The position numbers and the translations under genes were made by a program. From Virgibacillus_F sp049310925 (GTDB lineage Bacteria > Bacillota > Bacilli > Bacillales > Amphibacillaceae), in NCBI RefSeq assembly GCF_049310925.1, contig NZ_JBMERP010000012.1:1-64000 (forward strand): a stretch of DNA of 64,000 nt, written 5' to 3'. Positions 1-8,365 of the stretch are shown here, piece by piece (position 1 is the first letter of the stretch; the number at the start of each line of letters is the position of its first letter). The notes beneath the pieces are model-generated. The model was not told the origin of the DNA. It was given only the letters and a program-made list of their open reading frames with translations, and did no database searches.

Positions 1-169
1 TGAAATGAATCTAGTACGCATTGTGTGCTATCTCATGGTATAATAAAGAACTTAGGGTAATTACGGTTTTTGCTCAGGAAATTGAACGGATGCTTAGAAA
101 ACGTGTCTTATCGCCATGCATTAATGGCAAAAGCCTCCGCCTAGCGATATAATATGGAGGTGTAAGAGA

Positions 170-379
170 ATGAATAAACGATGGACAATCAGTAAAATTA
201 AAGAATTTGTTGAGAAAAATTCAAAAAGTAAATTGCTAACAACAGAATATCACGGTTTTTCTCAAAATTTACTGTTTAAATGTGAGTGTGGTAACAATTT
301 TGAAAAAACATTTACGAAATTTAAAAATAAAAACCAACGTAAATGTGACTCGTGTCAACCGCCAAAAGAGTCAAGATAA
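170..379 (+). CDS. small zinc-ribbon protein, 69 aa, unknown role
   Basis: A short basic protein with CxC (in KCECG) around residue 40 and CxxC (CDSC) around residue 60, spaced like one zinc ribbon or treble-clef finger. Similar cysteine modules occur at the N-terminus of phage-type HNH and homing endonucleases, so this may be a stand-alone finger or a remnant; no nuclease motif is present. The start has a strong GGAGG at 156-160. A CCTCC at 134-138 could pair with that GGAGG and mask it. A terminator follows directly. I do not assign a function. Confidence 0.6.
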   Translation: MNKRWTISKIKEFVEKNSKSKLLTTEYHGFSQNLLFKCECGNNFEKTFTKFKNKNQRKCDSCQPPKESR

Positions 380-397
380 ACGTATAGAAAATAAACA

Positions 398-433
398 AAG
401 CACCGATTTCTATTAATAGAAATTGGTGCTTTT
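398..433. terminator. bidirectional intrinsic terminator
   Basis: An AT-rich stem with arms AGCACC-ATTTCTA and TAGAAAT-GGTGCT is flanked by A-runs on the left and T-runs on the right. It can end the small ORF on the plus strand and lipA on the minus strand. Confidence 0.75.
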
Positions 434-487
434 GTAAGAGCAATTTGATTGATTTAATGTGTAAATAGTACATTAAACCTGCCTTTG

Positions 488-1432
488 TTAGAATGTGAAG
501 TCTACCTGTTTCTTTTCAGTTGCTTCATATTCCTTCATATACTTAATTCTTCGTTGTGCTGATGTTTGACTGACTTGTTCATCTGCATGATAGGAAGATC
601 TGACGAGTGGACCGGATTCACAATGCTGGAATCCTTTTTTTAGTGCTATCTCCTTTAGCTCAGCAAATTCATCTGGATGGTAGTATTTTTCAACCTTTAA
701 ATGTTTTTTAGTAGGCTGCAGATATTGTCCAATGGTCATTATATCTACATTATGTGCCAAAAGGTCATCCATTGCTTCCATAATTTCCTCTTTCGTTTCA
801 CCTAGCCCAACCATGATACTGGATTTTGTAGGTGTCTTAGGTGCAATTTCTTTGACCCGTTTTAGTAACTCCAGGGAACGGTCATACATAGCACGAGCAC
901 GTACTTTTTTTGTCAATCTTCGTACTGTTTCAATATTGTGGTTAAAGATATCAGGTTCACTGTCCATCAATGTATGCAGGCTCTCGTAATCACCCTTCAT
1001 ATCAGACGGCAGGATTTCAATTGTACCACCGGGATTTGCTTTACGTATTGCGCGGACAGTTTGCGCAAAAACTGCTGCACCGCCGTCCTTCAAGTCATCT
1101 CGGGCTACAGCGGTTACTACAGTGTGCTTTAGACCCATGATTCCCACTGTTTCTGCCACACGTTCAGCTTCGCCCCAGTCAAGTTCATTCGGTAAGCCTG
1201 TTTTCACAGCGCAGAAGCGACAGCCTCTTGTACACGTGTCCCCTAGAATCATAAAGGTAGCTGTTTTTCTCTCACTCCAGCATTCGTGGATATTTGGACA
1301 GCGCGCCTCCTCACATACGGTATTTAATTTTTTCTCACGCATTAATTTTTTTAGACCAGTGTAGGATTTGTTGGTATTAATTTTCGTTTTAAGCCATTCT
1401 GGTTTACGTATGTATTCTTCTTGTTTTGCCAC
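488..1432 (-). CDS. lipA: lipoyl synthase LipA
   Basis: Radical SAM enzyme that inserts two sulfurs into protein-bound octanoyl groups to make lipoyl cofactor on E2 and GcvH proteins, in the cytoplasm. The auxiliary cluster motif is C40-x4-C45-x5-C51 (in CEEARCPNIHECW), the radical SAM motif CTRGCRFC has Cys 67, 71 and 74, and the C-terminal RSSYHA supplies the conserved serine. Length 314 aa is normal for the family. The start is GTG with AAAGGAG upstream. It lies 3 bp after lipM, so the pair is one transcription unit in which LipM supplies octanoyl groups and LipA converts them. Confidence 0.97.
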   Translation of the reverse strand: MAKQEEYIRKPEWLKTKINTNKSYTGLKKLMREKKLNTVCEEARCPNIHECWSERKTATFMILGDTCTRGCRFCAVKTGLPNELDWGEAERVAETVGIMGLKHTVVTAVARDDLKDGGAAVFAQTVRAIRKANPGGTIEILPSDMKGDYESLHTLMDSEPDIFNHNIETVRRLTKKVRARAMYDRSLELLKRVKEIAPKTPTKSSIMVGLGETKEEIMEAMDDLLAHNVDIMTIGQYLQPTKKHLKVEKYYHPDEFAELKEIALKKGFQHCESGPLVRSSYHADEQVSQTSAQRRIKYMKEYEATEKKQVDFTF

Positions 1433-1435
1433 CCG

Positions 1436-2266
1436 TCACACACTCCTTTGATGATATAAATTCCATTCTTCTACAGAATATTTAGTCCTGGCCAAATCGT
1501 GAACTTTTTCCCATTGACTCTCTGTAAGCTTAAGCGGAACAAAGTCCATGTTAAGTCCAGTCTTAAACCCTTTAAGAAATGCTTCCTTTAGGTCCTCGTA
1601 TGTATGGTTCTTCATGGTGACTTCGTTAATTGTAATTGCTTTCTTAGAAAAAGCATTACGCTTCATTGCTCGAATGTTCTCGTTTGGGAAAATAAATAAA
1701 TCAAATAACATACTTTTATCAATACTCATTGGAATAGATCCATGCTGCAGAAGAACACCTTGCTTCCGTGTTTGCGCATTTCCTGAAATCTTTTTGCCGT
1801 CAACGACCATTTCATAGAAGGCAGGCTTTTCAAAGCAGACATCCGTTCGTTCTGTACTTTTCTTAGGTGTAGCATAATCTGCATGGATTCCTAATTGCTT
1901 ATACCCTTCTAAGATTCCTTTTGACAAAACATAATAAGCCGCTTGGATGGATGTCGGAATATAGTCCCTGTCTTCTGAAACGACAATACTATAGGTCAAC
2001 TCATCATCATGCAGCACAGCACTGCCACCAGTCAGGCGACGTACAAATTCACAACCATGACGTTTCACATTGGAAAAATCAATTGAACGTTCAGTATTTT
2101 GAAAATGCCCCACAGAAAGACTAGGTTTCGACCAACCGTAAAATCGCAAAGTAGGCGGAATTTCCCCCACACTATGCCAATCAAGCAACAACTCATCCAA
2201 CGCCATATTAACCGACGCACTACTATAACCCGTATCAATAAAAGCCCAAGTTTCAGAATGACTCAA
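1436..2266 (-). CDS. lipM: octanoyltransferase LipM (lipoate-protein ligase A fold)
   Basis: Cofactor transferase of the LplA/LipB/LipM fold. It carries the RRxTGG-like motif (RRLTGG, 76-81), the ligand lysine in DGKKISGNAQTRK and a cysteine in TDVCFEKPAFYE (Cys144), at the position of the catalytic cysteine of B. subtilis LipM. It moves octanoyl from acyl carrier protein to GcvH. Length 276 aa matches LipM. The start is TTG at 2266 with AGGGGGTG upstream. Upstream lie an 18-bp-arm palindrome, a terminator and a TPP riboswitch on the same strand, so expression of lipM-lipA is predicted to depend on thiamine pyrophosphate unless another promoter lies within the short gap. Confidence 0.92.
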   Translation of the reverse strand: MSHSETWAFIDTGYSSASVNMALDELLLDWHSVGEIPPTLRFYGWSKPSLSVGHFQNTERSIDFSNVKRHGCEFVRRLTGGSAVLHDDELTYSIVVSEDRDYIPTSIQAAYYVLSKGILEGYKQLGIHADYATPKKSTERTDVCFEKPAFYEMVVDGKKISGNAQTRKQGVLLQHGSIPMSIDKSMLFDLFIFPNENIRAMKRNAFSKKAITINEVTMKNHTYEDLKEAFLKGFKTGLNMDFVPLKLTESQWEKVHDLARTKYSVEEWNLYHQRSV

Positions 2267-2282
2267 ACAAACACCCCCTCTT

Positions 2283-2327
2283 GGTGCCAGGCACTTTTAC
2301 TAGTAACCGGTAAAAGTGCCTGGCACC
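2283..2327. repeat. perfect 18-bp inverted repeat, REP-like palindrome
   Basis: The arms GGTGCCAGGCACTTTTAC and its exact complement are separated by 9 bp. No T-run follows on either strand, so it is not a standard terminator. Palindromes of the GTGCCTGGCAC type are scattered repeats in Bacillaceae. Here it falls in the lipM 5' untranslated region, between the riboswitch terminator and the ribosome binding site. Confidence 0.85.
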
Positions 2328-2346
2328 TCTAATTATTTTACCCAAA

Positions 2347-2383
2347 TAAAAAAACTGCATTCCTTTTGTTATTGGAGTGCAGT
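2347..2383 (-). terminator. riboswitch expression-platform terminator
   Basis: Read on the minus strand, ACTGCACTCC and GGAATGCAGT form a 10-bp stem (one G-T pair) followed by seven T residues. It lies about 55 nt past the TPP aptamer and ahead of lipM, as expected for a transcriptional OFF switch. Confidence 0.85.
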
Positions 2384-2437
2384 CTGTTCGGTTCTGTGTA
2401 TATACTTGGGTTAAAAATATACACAGTACAGTCAACG

Positions 2438-2526
2438 ACACTTCCTCACGCTAGTATTACCTTAGTTCGAGTATAAGGGTCAGAACACTATTGTTCTTCT
2501 CAGCTGTAAATTGCTCCCCTAGTGTT
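2438..2526 (-). promoter_or_regulatory. TPP (thi-box) riboswitch aptamer
   Basis: On the minus strand the conserved thi-box blocks appear in order: closing stem ACACT with AGTGT, GGGGAGC, GCTGAGA, an optional AGAAC/GTTCT hairpin, ACCCTT, then GGTAATACTAGCG and GAGGAAG. A short linker leads to the intrinsic terminator at 2347-2383. The aptamer senses thiamine pyrophosphate. The next gene downstream on this strand is lipM, not a recognisable thiamine gene. Confidence 0.9.
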
Positions 2527-2651
2527 AATATTTAATTTCTACGTCTATCTTAATAAAGCGAAGAGCGAAAGTAAAGGCAATTTAAAAAACTAGCTGTATT
2601 TTCCTAGGAGTGTGCGATATACTTAGTGAAATTATCTAGGAGGTAGTACTC

Positions 2652-3665
2652 ATGATTACTTATCCATTTTTAACAAAGGGAAGTACAGTTGGAGTTACTG
2701 CGCCGTCATCCGGGCTAGAACCTGAGTTGCATGACATGTTAAAAAAAGCTTGCAAGCGTAGTGAAGAAAAAGACTACCCAGTAGTGTGCGGAGAGACGGT
2801 TTGGACACAGGTTAGGGGAAAGTCAGCATCAGCTGAAGTAAGAGCAAAGGAATTTAATCGTATGATGAAAGATAAAACGATTGATTTTATAGTTCCCCCT
2901 TGGGGAGGAGAACTGCTTATTGAAATAATTGATAAACTAGAATATAATTCCTTTCAAAAAAAGTGGATACTCGGGTATTCTGACACGAGTGTCTTACTGC
3001 TTGCAACGACATTAAAAACAGGCATGGCAACTGCTCATGGTACTAATTTCGTTGATTTACGCGGAGAGTATTCAGATGAAACAACAGCCAAGTGGGAGAA
3101 GGTTTTATCAACAAAACAAGGGGATTCCATTAAGCAGTATTCATCTAAAAAGTTCCAAAGAAAATCGGATCATGATAATCCCTCGCCAGAAGTCTTTCAT
3201 TTAACAGAGCAAACGAAATGGAAGCCGCTTTCAGGTGAATATGCTTTTATAAAAGGTAGATTGTTAGGTGGGTGCATAGATGTAATTAGACATTTGATTG
3301 GTACTCCTTATGGAGATATACAACAGTTCCAAGAGGAAACAATCAGTAATGAGCCAATTCTATGGTACTTTGAAAACTGTGAGCTGAATACAACAGATTT
3401 AAGAAGGACACTATTTCAAATGAAACTAGCAGGGTGGTTTAAAAATTGCTCTGGTATTATGTTTGGGAGAAGCAGCGCGAATGACCCGGTTGAAAATTAT
3501 GATGTACTGGATGTTTATAGGGATGTGGAGAACGAACTGAATGTCCCAATAGTTTATGACATCGACTGTGGGCATGTTCCACCACAAGTCACGCTTATTA
3601 ATGGGGCCTATGCTGAGATTGAAGTGAAGGCAGGCAAAGGACAAATCGAACAATGGTTTAAGTGA
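2652..3665 (+). CDS. S66 family peptidase, LD-carboxypeptidase/MccF-like
   Basis: Serine peptidase of the LdcA/MccF family, which cleaves L,D-peptide bonds of muropeptides or inactivates microcin C-like peptidyl-nucleotides. The expected triad is readable: Ser110 in GYSD, Glu241 in YFENCEL and His308 in CGHVPPQ. Length 337 aa fits MccF-like members. No signal peptide is visible, so it is probably cytoplasmic. An AGGAGG site precedes the ATG. It stands alone, divergent from the riboswitch-lipM unit. The substrate cannot be told from sequence. Confidence 0.87.
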   Translation: MITYPFLTKGSTVGVTAPSSGLEPELHDMLKKACKRSEEKDYPVVCGETVWTQVRGKSASAEVRAKEFNRMMKDKTIDFIVPPWGGELLIEIIDKLEYNSFQKKWILGYSDTSVLLLATTLKTGMATAHGTNFVDLRGEYSDETTAKWEKVLSTKQGDSIKQYSSKKFQRKSDHDNPSPEVFHLTEQTKWKPLSGEYAFIKGRLLGGCIDVIRHLIGTPYGDIQQFQEETISNEPILWYFENCELNTTDLRRTLFQMKLAGWFKNCSGIMFGRSSANDPVENYDVLDVYRDVENELNVPIVYDIDCGHVPPQVTLINGAYAEIEVKAGKGQIEQWFK

Positions 3666-3765
3666 CATTGTAATCTGCTGATTAAGTGAATGCTAACGTT
3701 TGTTCTACGTTAAATGCCACATGTGTCAAATGGAAATTATCTATCAAATTATTATGAGGTGAGAC

Positions 3766-4659
3766 ATGATTACAATTAAAAGATTATCGGAATGTCCATT
3801 AGAGGATGTATTAAAAGCCTGGAACCTGGGGTTTGAAGGTTATTTTGTTGATTTATCAATGACGTTGGAACGGTTTGTCAGTCGTATGGTGACAGAAGGG
3901 TTTTCACCAGAATTGTCGATTGTAGCATTTGATGGCAGCAAACCAGTTGGAATTATTAAAACTGGTATAAGAATCATCAATGGAAAAAAAGTAGGATGGA
4001 ATGGCGGGACAGGTGTAGCCAAAGATTACCGTAATCAAGGTGTGGGCAAACATATGATGGACCATCTGCTATCAATCTATGAAGAGCAAAATGTGGAGAT
4101 AGCAACTCTGGAAGCTATTAAGGAAAATGAACATGCCATTAAGTTGTATAAAAATATGGGATATGTCATAAAAGATGAAGTAGCTAACTTTTCATTAAAT
4201 GGTCCACAAACTATTGAGTCCGAAGTAACTACTAAAAAATATTCTATTAAAAAAACAATCCCACAGGAAACAGGGCAATTGCCTTTTTATAAAGCTGATT
4301 ATACATGGCAAACACACTGGAAGAGTATGAGTAATGGGGAAGCAGTAATTGTCTTTGGTGAAAATGCTGAACCGGTAGGATATGCATACTATCGTCGTGT
4401 TTTTGATGACGATTTTAATCATCAGGCAACGGTTTTATACCAATGCGAAGCAGATCCAAATCATAATGATGCGTATGAGATTACGAAGTTGTTAATAGGT
4501 TATGTTTTTGATGATCTATCCGCAGACATTAAACGTGTTGTGGTGAATATGCCTAAAAAGGGAAGTCAATTAACATATGGCGTATTGTTAGAACACTCTT
4601 TTTCAGTAGATGTAGAACAAGTTTGCATGGAAAAAGAAATGAATCGGTTTTTTAAATAA
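3766..4659 (+). CDS. GNAT family N-acetyltransferase, two-part
   Basis: The N-terminal half is a GNAT domain with the acetyl-CoA loop RNQGVGKHM at about residues 89-97 and the terminal ENEHAIKLYKNMGY segment near 125-138. The C-terminal half (about 150-297) has no motif I recognise and may be a degenerate second GNAT fold. The acceptor substrate is unknown. It reads in the same direction as the S66 peptidase about 100 bp upstream, with GAGGTGAG before the ATG. Confidence 0.82.
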   Translation: MITIKRLSECPLEDVLKAWNLGFEGYFVDLSMTLERFVSRMVTEGFSPELSIVAFDGSKPVGIIKTGIRIINGKKVGWNGGTGVAKDYRNQGVGKHMMDHLLSIYEEQNVEIATLEAIKENEHAIKLYKNMGYVIKDEVANFSLNGPQTIESEVTTKKYSIKKTIPQETGQLPFYKADYTWQTHWKSMSNGEAVIVFGENAEPVGYAYYRRVFDDDFNHQATVLYQCEADPNHNDAYEITKLLIGYVFDDLSADIKRVVVNMPKKGSQLTYGVLLEHSFSVDVEQVCMEKEMNRFFK

Positions 4660-4699
4660 AAATCCAATACTGTTTTCATTAGAATCGATATCAGTATAA

Positions 4700-4736
4700 T
4701 TCGCCATTAAAGCTTGGCGGTAAGCTGAGTTTTCTA
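4700..4736 (+). repeat. partial copy of two-hairpin dispersed element
   Basis: TTCGCC...GCTTGGCG followed by TAAGCTGAGTTTTCTAA matches the 3' half of the elements at 36025-36117 and, inverted, 35237-35325. The 5' half is missing. Confidence 0.6.
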
Positions 4737-4740
4737 AAAA

Positions 4741-4914
4741 AATCGAGCGCTCTGTGTCCAAAATCGAGCGCAGATCCAATAAAAGCGAGCACCAACTTGA
4801 ATTATCGAGCACCGACTCAAGAAATCGAGCACCAACAATTTGGTGCTCGATTGTGACTGATCAGTGCTCGATATTCAAAATCAGTGCTCGATTTCCGCAT
4901 GTCAGTGCTCGAAA
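4741..4914. repeat. phased 20-21-bp repeat array, 5 direct + 4 inverted units
   Basis: The core ATCGAGCRC recurs with CGAG at 4744, 4765, 4786, 4806 and 4826 (steps of 21, 21, 20, 20). After the centre AACAATTTGG the complement GTGCTCGA recurs with CTCG at 4846, 4867, 4887 and 4908. Sequence between cores is variable. It lies between the convergent ends of the acetyltransferase gene and trpA. Rightward to trpA nothing else is visible except A-rich sequence. Confidence 0.85.
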
Positions 4915-5003
4915 AAGTCCGCTGCGCCACCCACCCCCAAACAACGCAAAATAAACCAAAAAAGCATCTGCCCACCAATATGGTAAACAGATGCAATTTC
5001 TTT

Positions 5004-5777
5004 CTATAAACTGCTTTTAATTAACTCTTTAATTTCGTCCCGTTTACCTTCATGAAACAAATCGACAATCTTACTACCCACAATAACACCGTCACAATTT
5101 CCGCCTAGTTCCTTTGCCTGATCTGAATTGGACACGCCGAATCCTGCCAATACGGGAACGTTAGCAATTTCTTTTAAACCTTGTAAAAAGCCTTTAACAT
5201 TCGCGCTATGTGTAGCCTTTGCGCCAGTTGTTCCAGTGACGGATACAGCGTAGAGGAAGCCTTCTGATCGTTTTGCGATTTCGGCTAGACGTGATTCACC
5301 ACTAGTTAATGCAGCAAGCCTTACAAAAGCAATGGAGTTTTCCTGTAAGCTTCCAGCTATCAATGACTCCTCTTCAAGCGGCAGATCGGGAATGATTATG
5401 CCATCTACCCCAGACGCAGCGCAATCAGTAGTAAATTTTTCAACTCCATACGTATAAATGGGATTAAAATATGTCATTAAAATAATAGGTATATTCCTGT
5501 TTTCTTTACTATTTTTCAAGGTTTCAAGCACACCGAACAAGGTTGTTCCTTTGGCAAGTGCCCGCAGTCCTGCACCCTGTATTGTAGGGCCATCTGCAAC
5601 AGGATCGGAAAAGGGAATTCCCAATTCAACTGCGCTCGCACCACAGGATTGGAGGAATTCAATTCGCTCATCCAAATTCTCTAAACCACCATCTCCGGCC
5701 ATAATATAAGGGATGAAAAGTTTTTCATTCTTCTCAAGTTTTTTCTGAAAGGCTTGATTAATCCGTGATTTACCCAT
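5004..5777 (-). CDS. trpA: tryptophan synthase alpha chain
   Basis: Cleaves indole-3-glycerol phosphate to indole and glyceraldehyde 3-phosphate; indole is channelled to TrpB. The family signature ELGIPFSDPVADGPTIQ is present with the catalytic Glu and Asp at about residues 51 and 62. An in-frame ATG lies at 5783, but the ATG at 5777 is better spaced from GGAGGG and is chosen here (257 aa). It overlaps the end of trpB and is the last gene of the trp operon. Confidence 0.97.
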   Translation of the reverse strand: MGKSRINQAFQKKLEKNEKLFIPYIMAGDGGLENLDERIEFLQSCGASAVELGIPFSDPVADGPTIQGAGLRALAKGTTLFGVLETLKNSKENRNIPIILMTYFNPIYTYGVEKFTTDCAASGVDGIIIPDLPLEEESLIAGSLQENSIAFVRLAALTSGESRLAEIAKRSEGFLYAVSVTGTTGAKATHSANVKGFLQGLKEIANVPVLAGFGVSNSDQAKELGGNCDGVIVGSKIVDLFHEGKRDEIKELIKSSL

Positions 5778-6984
5778 TGTCATTTCCCTCCAATGCTGCT
5801 TTTACTTGTTCAACGTCTTTATCCCCACGACCGGATAGGCAAATAACCAGTGTCTGATCCTTGGTCATTTCTTTTGCATGTTTCAAGGCAAATGCGATGG
5901 CATGTGCGCTTTCAAGTGCTGGGATAATACCTTCTTTTTTGGATAACAATTGAAATGCCTCTAATGCTTCTTCATCTGTAATCGATGTGTATGTCACACG
6001 AGATGTCTCGTGCATGTGACTGTGCTCTGGGCCGACTCCAGGATAATCAAGGCCTGCCGAGATAGAATGAGCTTCCTGAATTTGTCCATGTTCATCCTGC
6101 AGTAAATGTGATATCGTTCCATGCAATACGCCTACGTTTCCGGCTGTCAGTGTGGCAGCGTGTTTATTGGTTTCTACACCTGATCCACCGGCTTCAACGC
6201 CATATAGTGCTACATCTGTATCCTCGATAAATGGATAAAACATTCCCATTGCGTTACTGCCTCCACCAACGCAAGCAATCACAGCATCTGGTAATTTATT
6301 TGTTTTTGCTAACATTTGTTGCTTCGTTTCATTTCCAATTACTGCCTGGAAGTCACGAACAATTTTCGGAAATGGGTGCGGGCCTACTACAGACCCAATG
6401 ATATAGTGCGTATCTTCAACATTGCTTGCCCAATAGCGCAAAGCCTCATTTACTGCATCTTTAAGCGTGCCACTTCCTTGTGAAACACTTTCAACTCGAG
6501 CACCTAGCAGTTCCATTCGAAAGACATTTAACTTTTGTCTGCGAATATCTTCTTCTCCCATGAACACGACACACTCTAATCCAAGAAGTGCACAAACCGT
6601 AGCCGTCGCAACTCCGTGTTGTCCAGCACCAGTTTCAGCGACGACTTTTTTCTTGCCCATCCGCAGTGTCAGCAGAGCTTGACCAACAGTATTGTTAATT
6701 TTATGTGCACCAGTATGGTTAAGGTCCTCACGCTTTAAATATATTTCAGGACCACCAAGCATTTTGGTTAATCTTTCAGCATGGTACAGAGGAGTCTCGC
6801 GACCTACATAGTCTTTCAGATAATAATTTACTTCCTCTACAAAACTAGGATCCTGCATAGCATCTTCAAAAGCTGTTTCTAATTCTAGTAAAGCAGGCAT
6901 TAATAGTTCTGGAACAAATCTTCCTCCAAAATTACCGTAACGGCCAGTTTTATCAGGCATTGAATAGGTTGTCATGTTACTCAT
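5770..6984 (-). CDS. trpB: tryptophan synthase beta chain
   Basis: PLP enzyme joining indole and serine to give tryptophan. The Schiff-base lysine is K95 in LNHTGAHKINN, and the phosphate-binding CVGGGSNAMG is intact. Length 404 aa is that of the TrpB1 type which partners TrpA. The start overlaps the trpF stop by 4 bp, indicating translational coupling. Confidence 0.98.
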   Translation of the reverse strand: MSNMTTYSMPDKTGRYGNFGGRFVPELLMPALLELETAFEDAMQDPSFVEEVNYYLKDYVGRETPLYHAERLTKMLGGPEIYLKREDLNHTGAHKINNTVGQALLTLRMGKKKVVAETGAGQHGVATATVCALLGLECVVFMGEEDIRRQKLNVFRMELLGARVESVSQGSGTLKDAVNEALRYWASNVEDTHYIIGSVVGPHPFPKIVRDFQAVIGNETKQQMLAKTNKLPDAVIACVGGGSNAMGMFYPFIEDTDVALYGVEAGGSGVETNKHAATLTAGNVGVLHGTISHLLQDEHGQIQEAHSISAGLDYPGVGPEHSHMHETSRVTYTSITDEEALEAFQLLSKKEGIIPALESAHAIAFALKHAKEMTKDQTLVICLSGRGDKDVEQVKAALEGNDNG

Positions 6985-7580
6985 CCTTTCGCTTGTAAAA
7001 TAAATTCTTTGATCTTGCTTAAGTCCTTGTTACCGTTTGTTTCTATACCACTTGAAACGTCAACACCGACTGGATTTGCTAAGTTTATAGCTTGTTGAAC
7101 ATTTTTAGGGGTCAGTCCTCCAGCTAAAATCAGTTTATCGCTATCTAGATTCAGTTCCTTTAATATTGTCCAGTCAAATGCAGTGCCATTTCCGCCACGG
7201 TTTGCACCATATGGACTATCAATTAAATAATAATCACATGGATAAACCTTTATTTTGGAAAAGTTTTCCACAGTTGCTGGAAATGCTTTGATTACTGGAT
7301 AGGGTAGTTGCTCAGCAAATTCAGCTGGTTCATCTCCGTGAAGCTGAATATAATCAAGCCCTACTTTTTCTGCAATAGATGTTATTGTTTCCATCGTTTC
7401 ATTTACAAAAACCCCGACCTTTTTAACGGACAATGGAACGATGGAGGCGATATCGGTCGCTTGTTCAGGTGTCAGAAATCGTTTGCTTGGTGCAAATACA
7501 AAGCCGATAAAATCTGCTCCAGCCGTGACTGCCGCTTCAGCTGCTTCCCTACTCATAATTCCGCATGTTTTAACGAGCAC
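6981..7580 (-). CDS. trpF: phosphoribosylanthranilate isomerase
   Basis: (Beta-alpha)8 barrel isomerase of the third tryptophan step. The general base Cys6 (VKTCGI) and general acid Asp121 (LIDSPYGANRGGNG) are in place. 199 aa, GTG start with a weak ribosome site, overlapping trpC by 11 bp, so probably translated by coupling. Confidence 0.96.
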   Translation of the reverse strand: MLVKTCGIMSREAAEAAVTAGADFIGFVFAPSKRFLTPEQATDIASIVPLSVKKVGVFVNETMETITSIAEKVGLDYIQLHGDEPAEFAEQLPYPVIKAFPATVENFSKIKVYPCDYYLIDSPYGANRGGNGTAFDWTILKELNLDSDKLILAGGLTPKNVQQAINLANPVGVDVSSGIETNGNKDLSKIKEFILQAKG

Positions 7581-8364
7581 TGAAATTCACGTCCTTAGCC
7601 TTAAGTGGTATTTGCAGGTCGAAAAATGTTGCGGCCAAATCATCCGATCTCATCAGTGTTTCACCAACTAGAATTCCTTTTGCTCCAGCCTGTGCGGTAC
7701 GTTCCACGTCTATTCGGGATTTGATGCCACTTTCACTAATCAGGGTGGTAGCTTGATCCTTAACCATTGAAGCAAGTCTTTCCGTAACATTCAAATCAAC
7801 TTCAAATGTTTTTAGGTTCCGGTTGTTGATTCCAATTAAAGTTGCACCTAATTCAATTGCCACTTCCATTTCAGCTTCATTATGCACTTCACAAAGCACC
7901 TCTAAATCTTCTTCCTTTGCATAGTTGTAAAGCTCCCTCAGCTTGTTTTCAGACAGTGCTGCAACAATCAGTAATATAATGTTAGCGCCAGCCTGTTTTG
8001 CCTGTTTGATTTGAACGTTGTCGATCATAAAATCCTTGCAGAGCAGTGGAAGGTCAACAGCACCTCGGACTGCTCGTAAATCGTCCATAGATCCATTGAA
8101 AAATGTTTTATCGGTTAGAACTGAGATGACGCTAGCACCTAAGCTTTCATACTCTTTGGCCTGTTTGACTGGGTCAACTGCCATGTCAATCGCTCCCTTT
8201 GATGGGGAGGAACGCTTGATTTCTGCTATAATCTGCATGTAATTCCTGCTAGAGAAAATCGGCTTTACTTCTTTGAAAAAATCATTGGAACCGTTAAATT
8301 CAGCCAATTTAAGCTGTTCAACTTCTATTTCCTTTTGGGCAATTATTTTATCTAATATGGTCAC
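7570..8364 (-). CDS. trpC: indole-3-glycerol-phosphate synthase
   Basis: Closes the indole ring from CdRP. The signature AEIKRSSPSKG and the later LLCKDF and SESGI motifs carry the catalytic lysines and phosphate site. 264 aa, monofunctional, not fused to trpF. GTG start just after the trpD stop, with GAGGTGA upstream. Confidence 0.97.
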   Translation of the reverse strand: MTILDKIIAQKEIEVEQLKLAEFNGSNDFFKEVKPIFSSRNYMQIIAEIKRSSPSKGAIDMAVDPVKQAKEYESLGASVISVLTDKTFFNGSMDDLRAVRGAVDLPLLCKDFMIDNVQIKQAKQAGANIILLIVAALSENKLRELYNYAKEEDLEVLCEVHNEAEMEVAIELGATLIGINNRNLKTFEVDLNVTERLASMVKDQATTLISESGIKSRIDVERTAQAGAKGILVGETLMRSDDLAATFFDLQIPLKAKDVNFSAR

Positions 8365-8365
8365 C

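Noticed and set aside
2253..2441. 62-aa minus-strand frame upstream of lipM
   Set aside because: It runs across the riboswitch terminator and the 18-bp palindrome; these explain the sequence.
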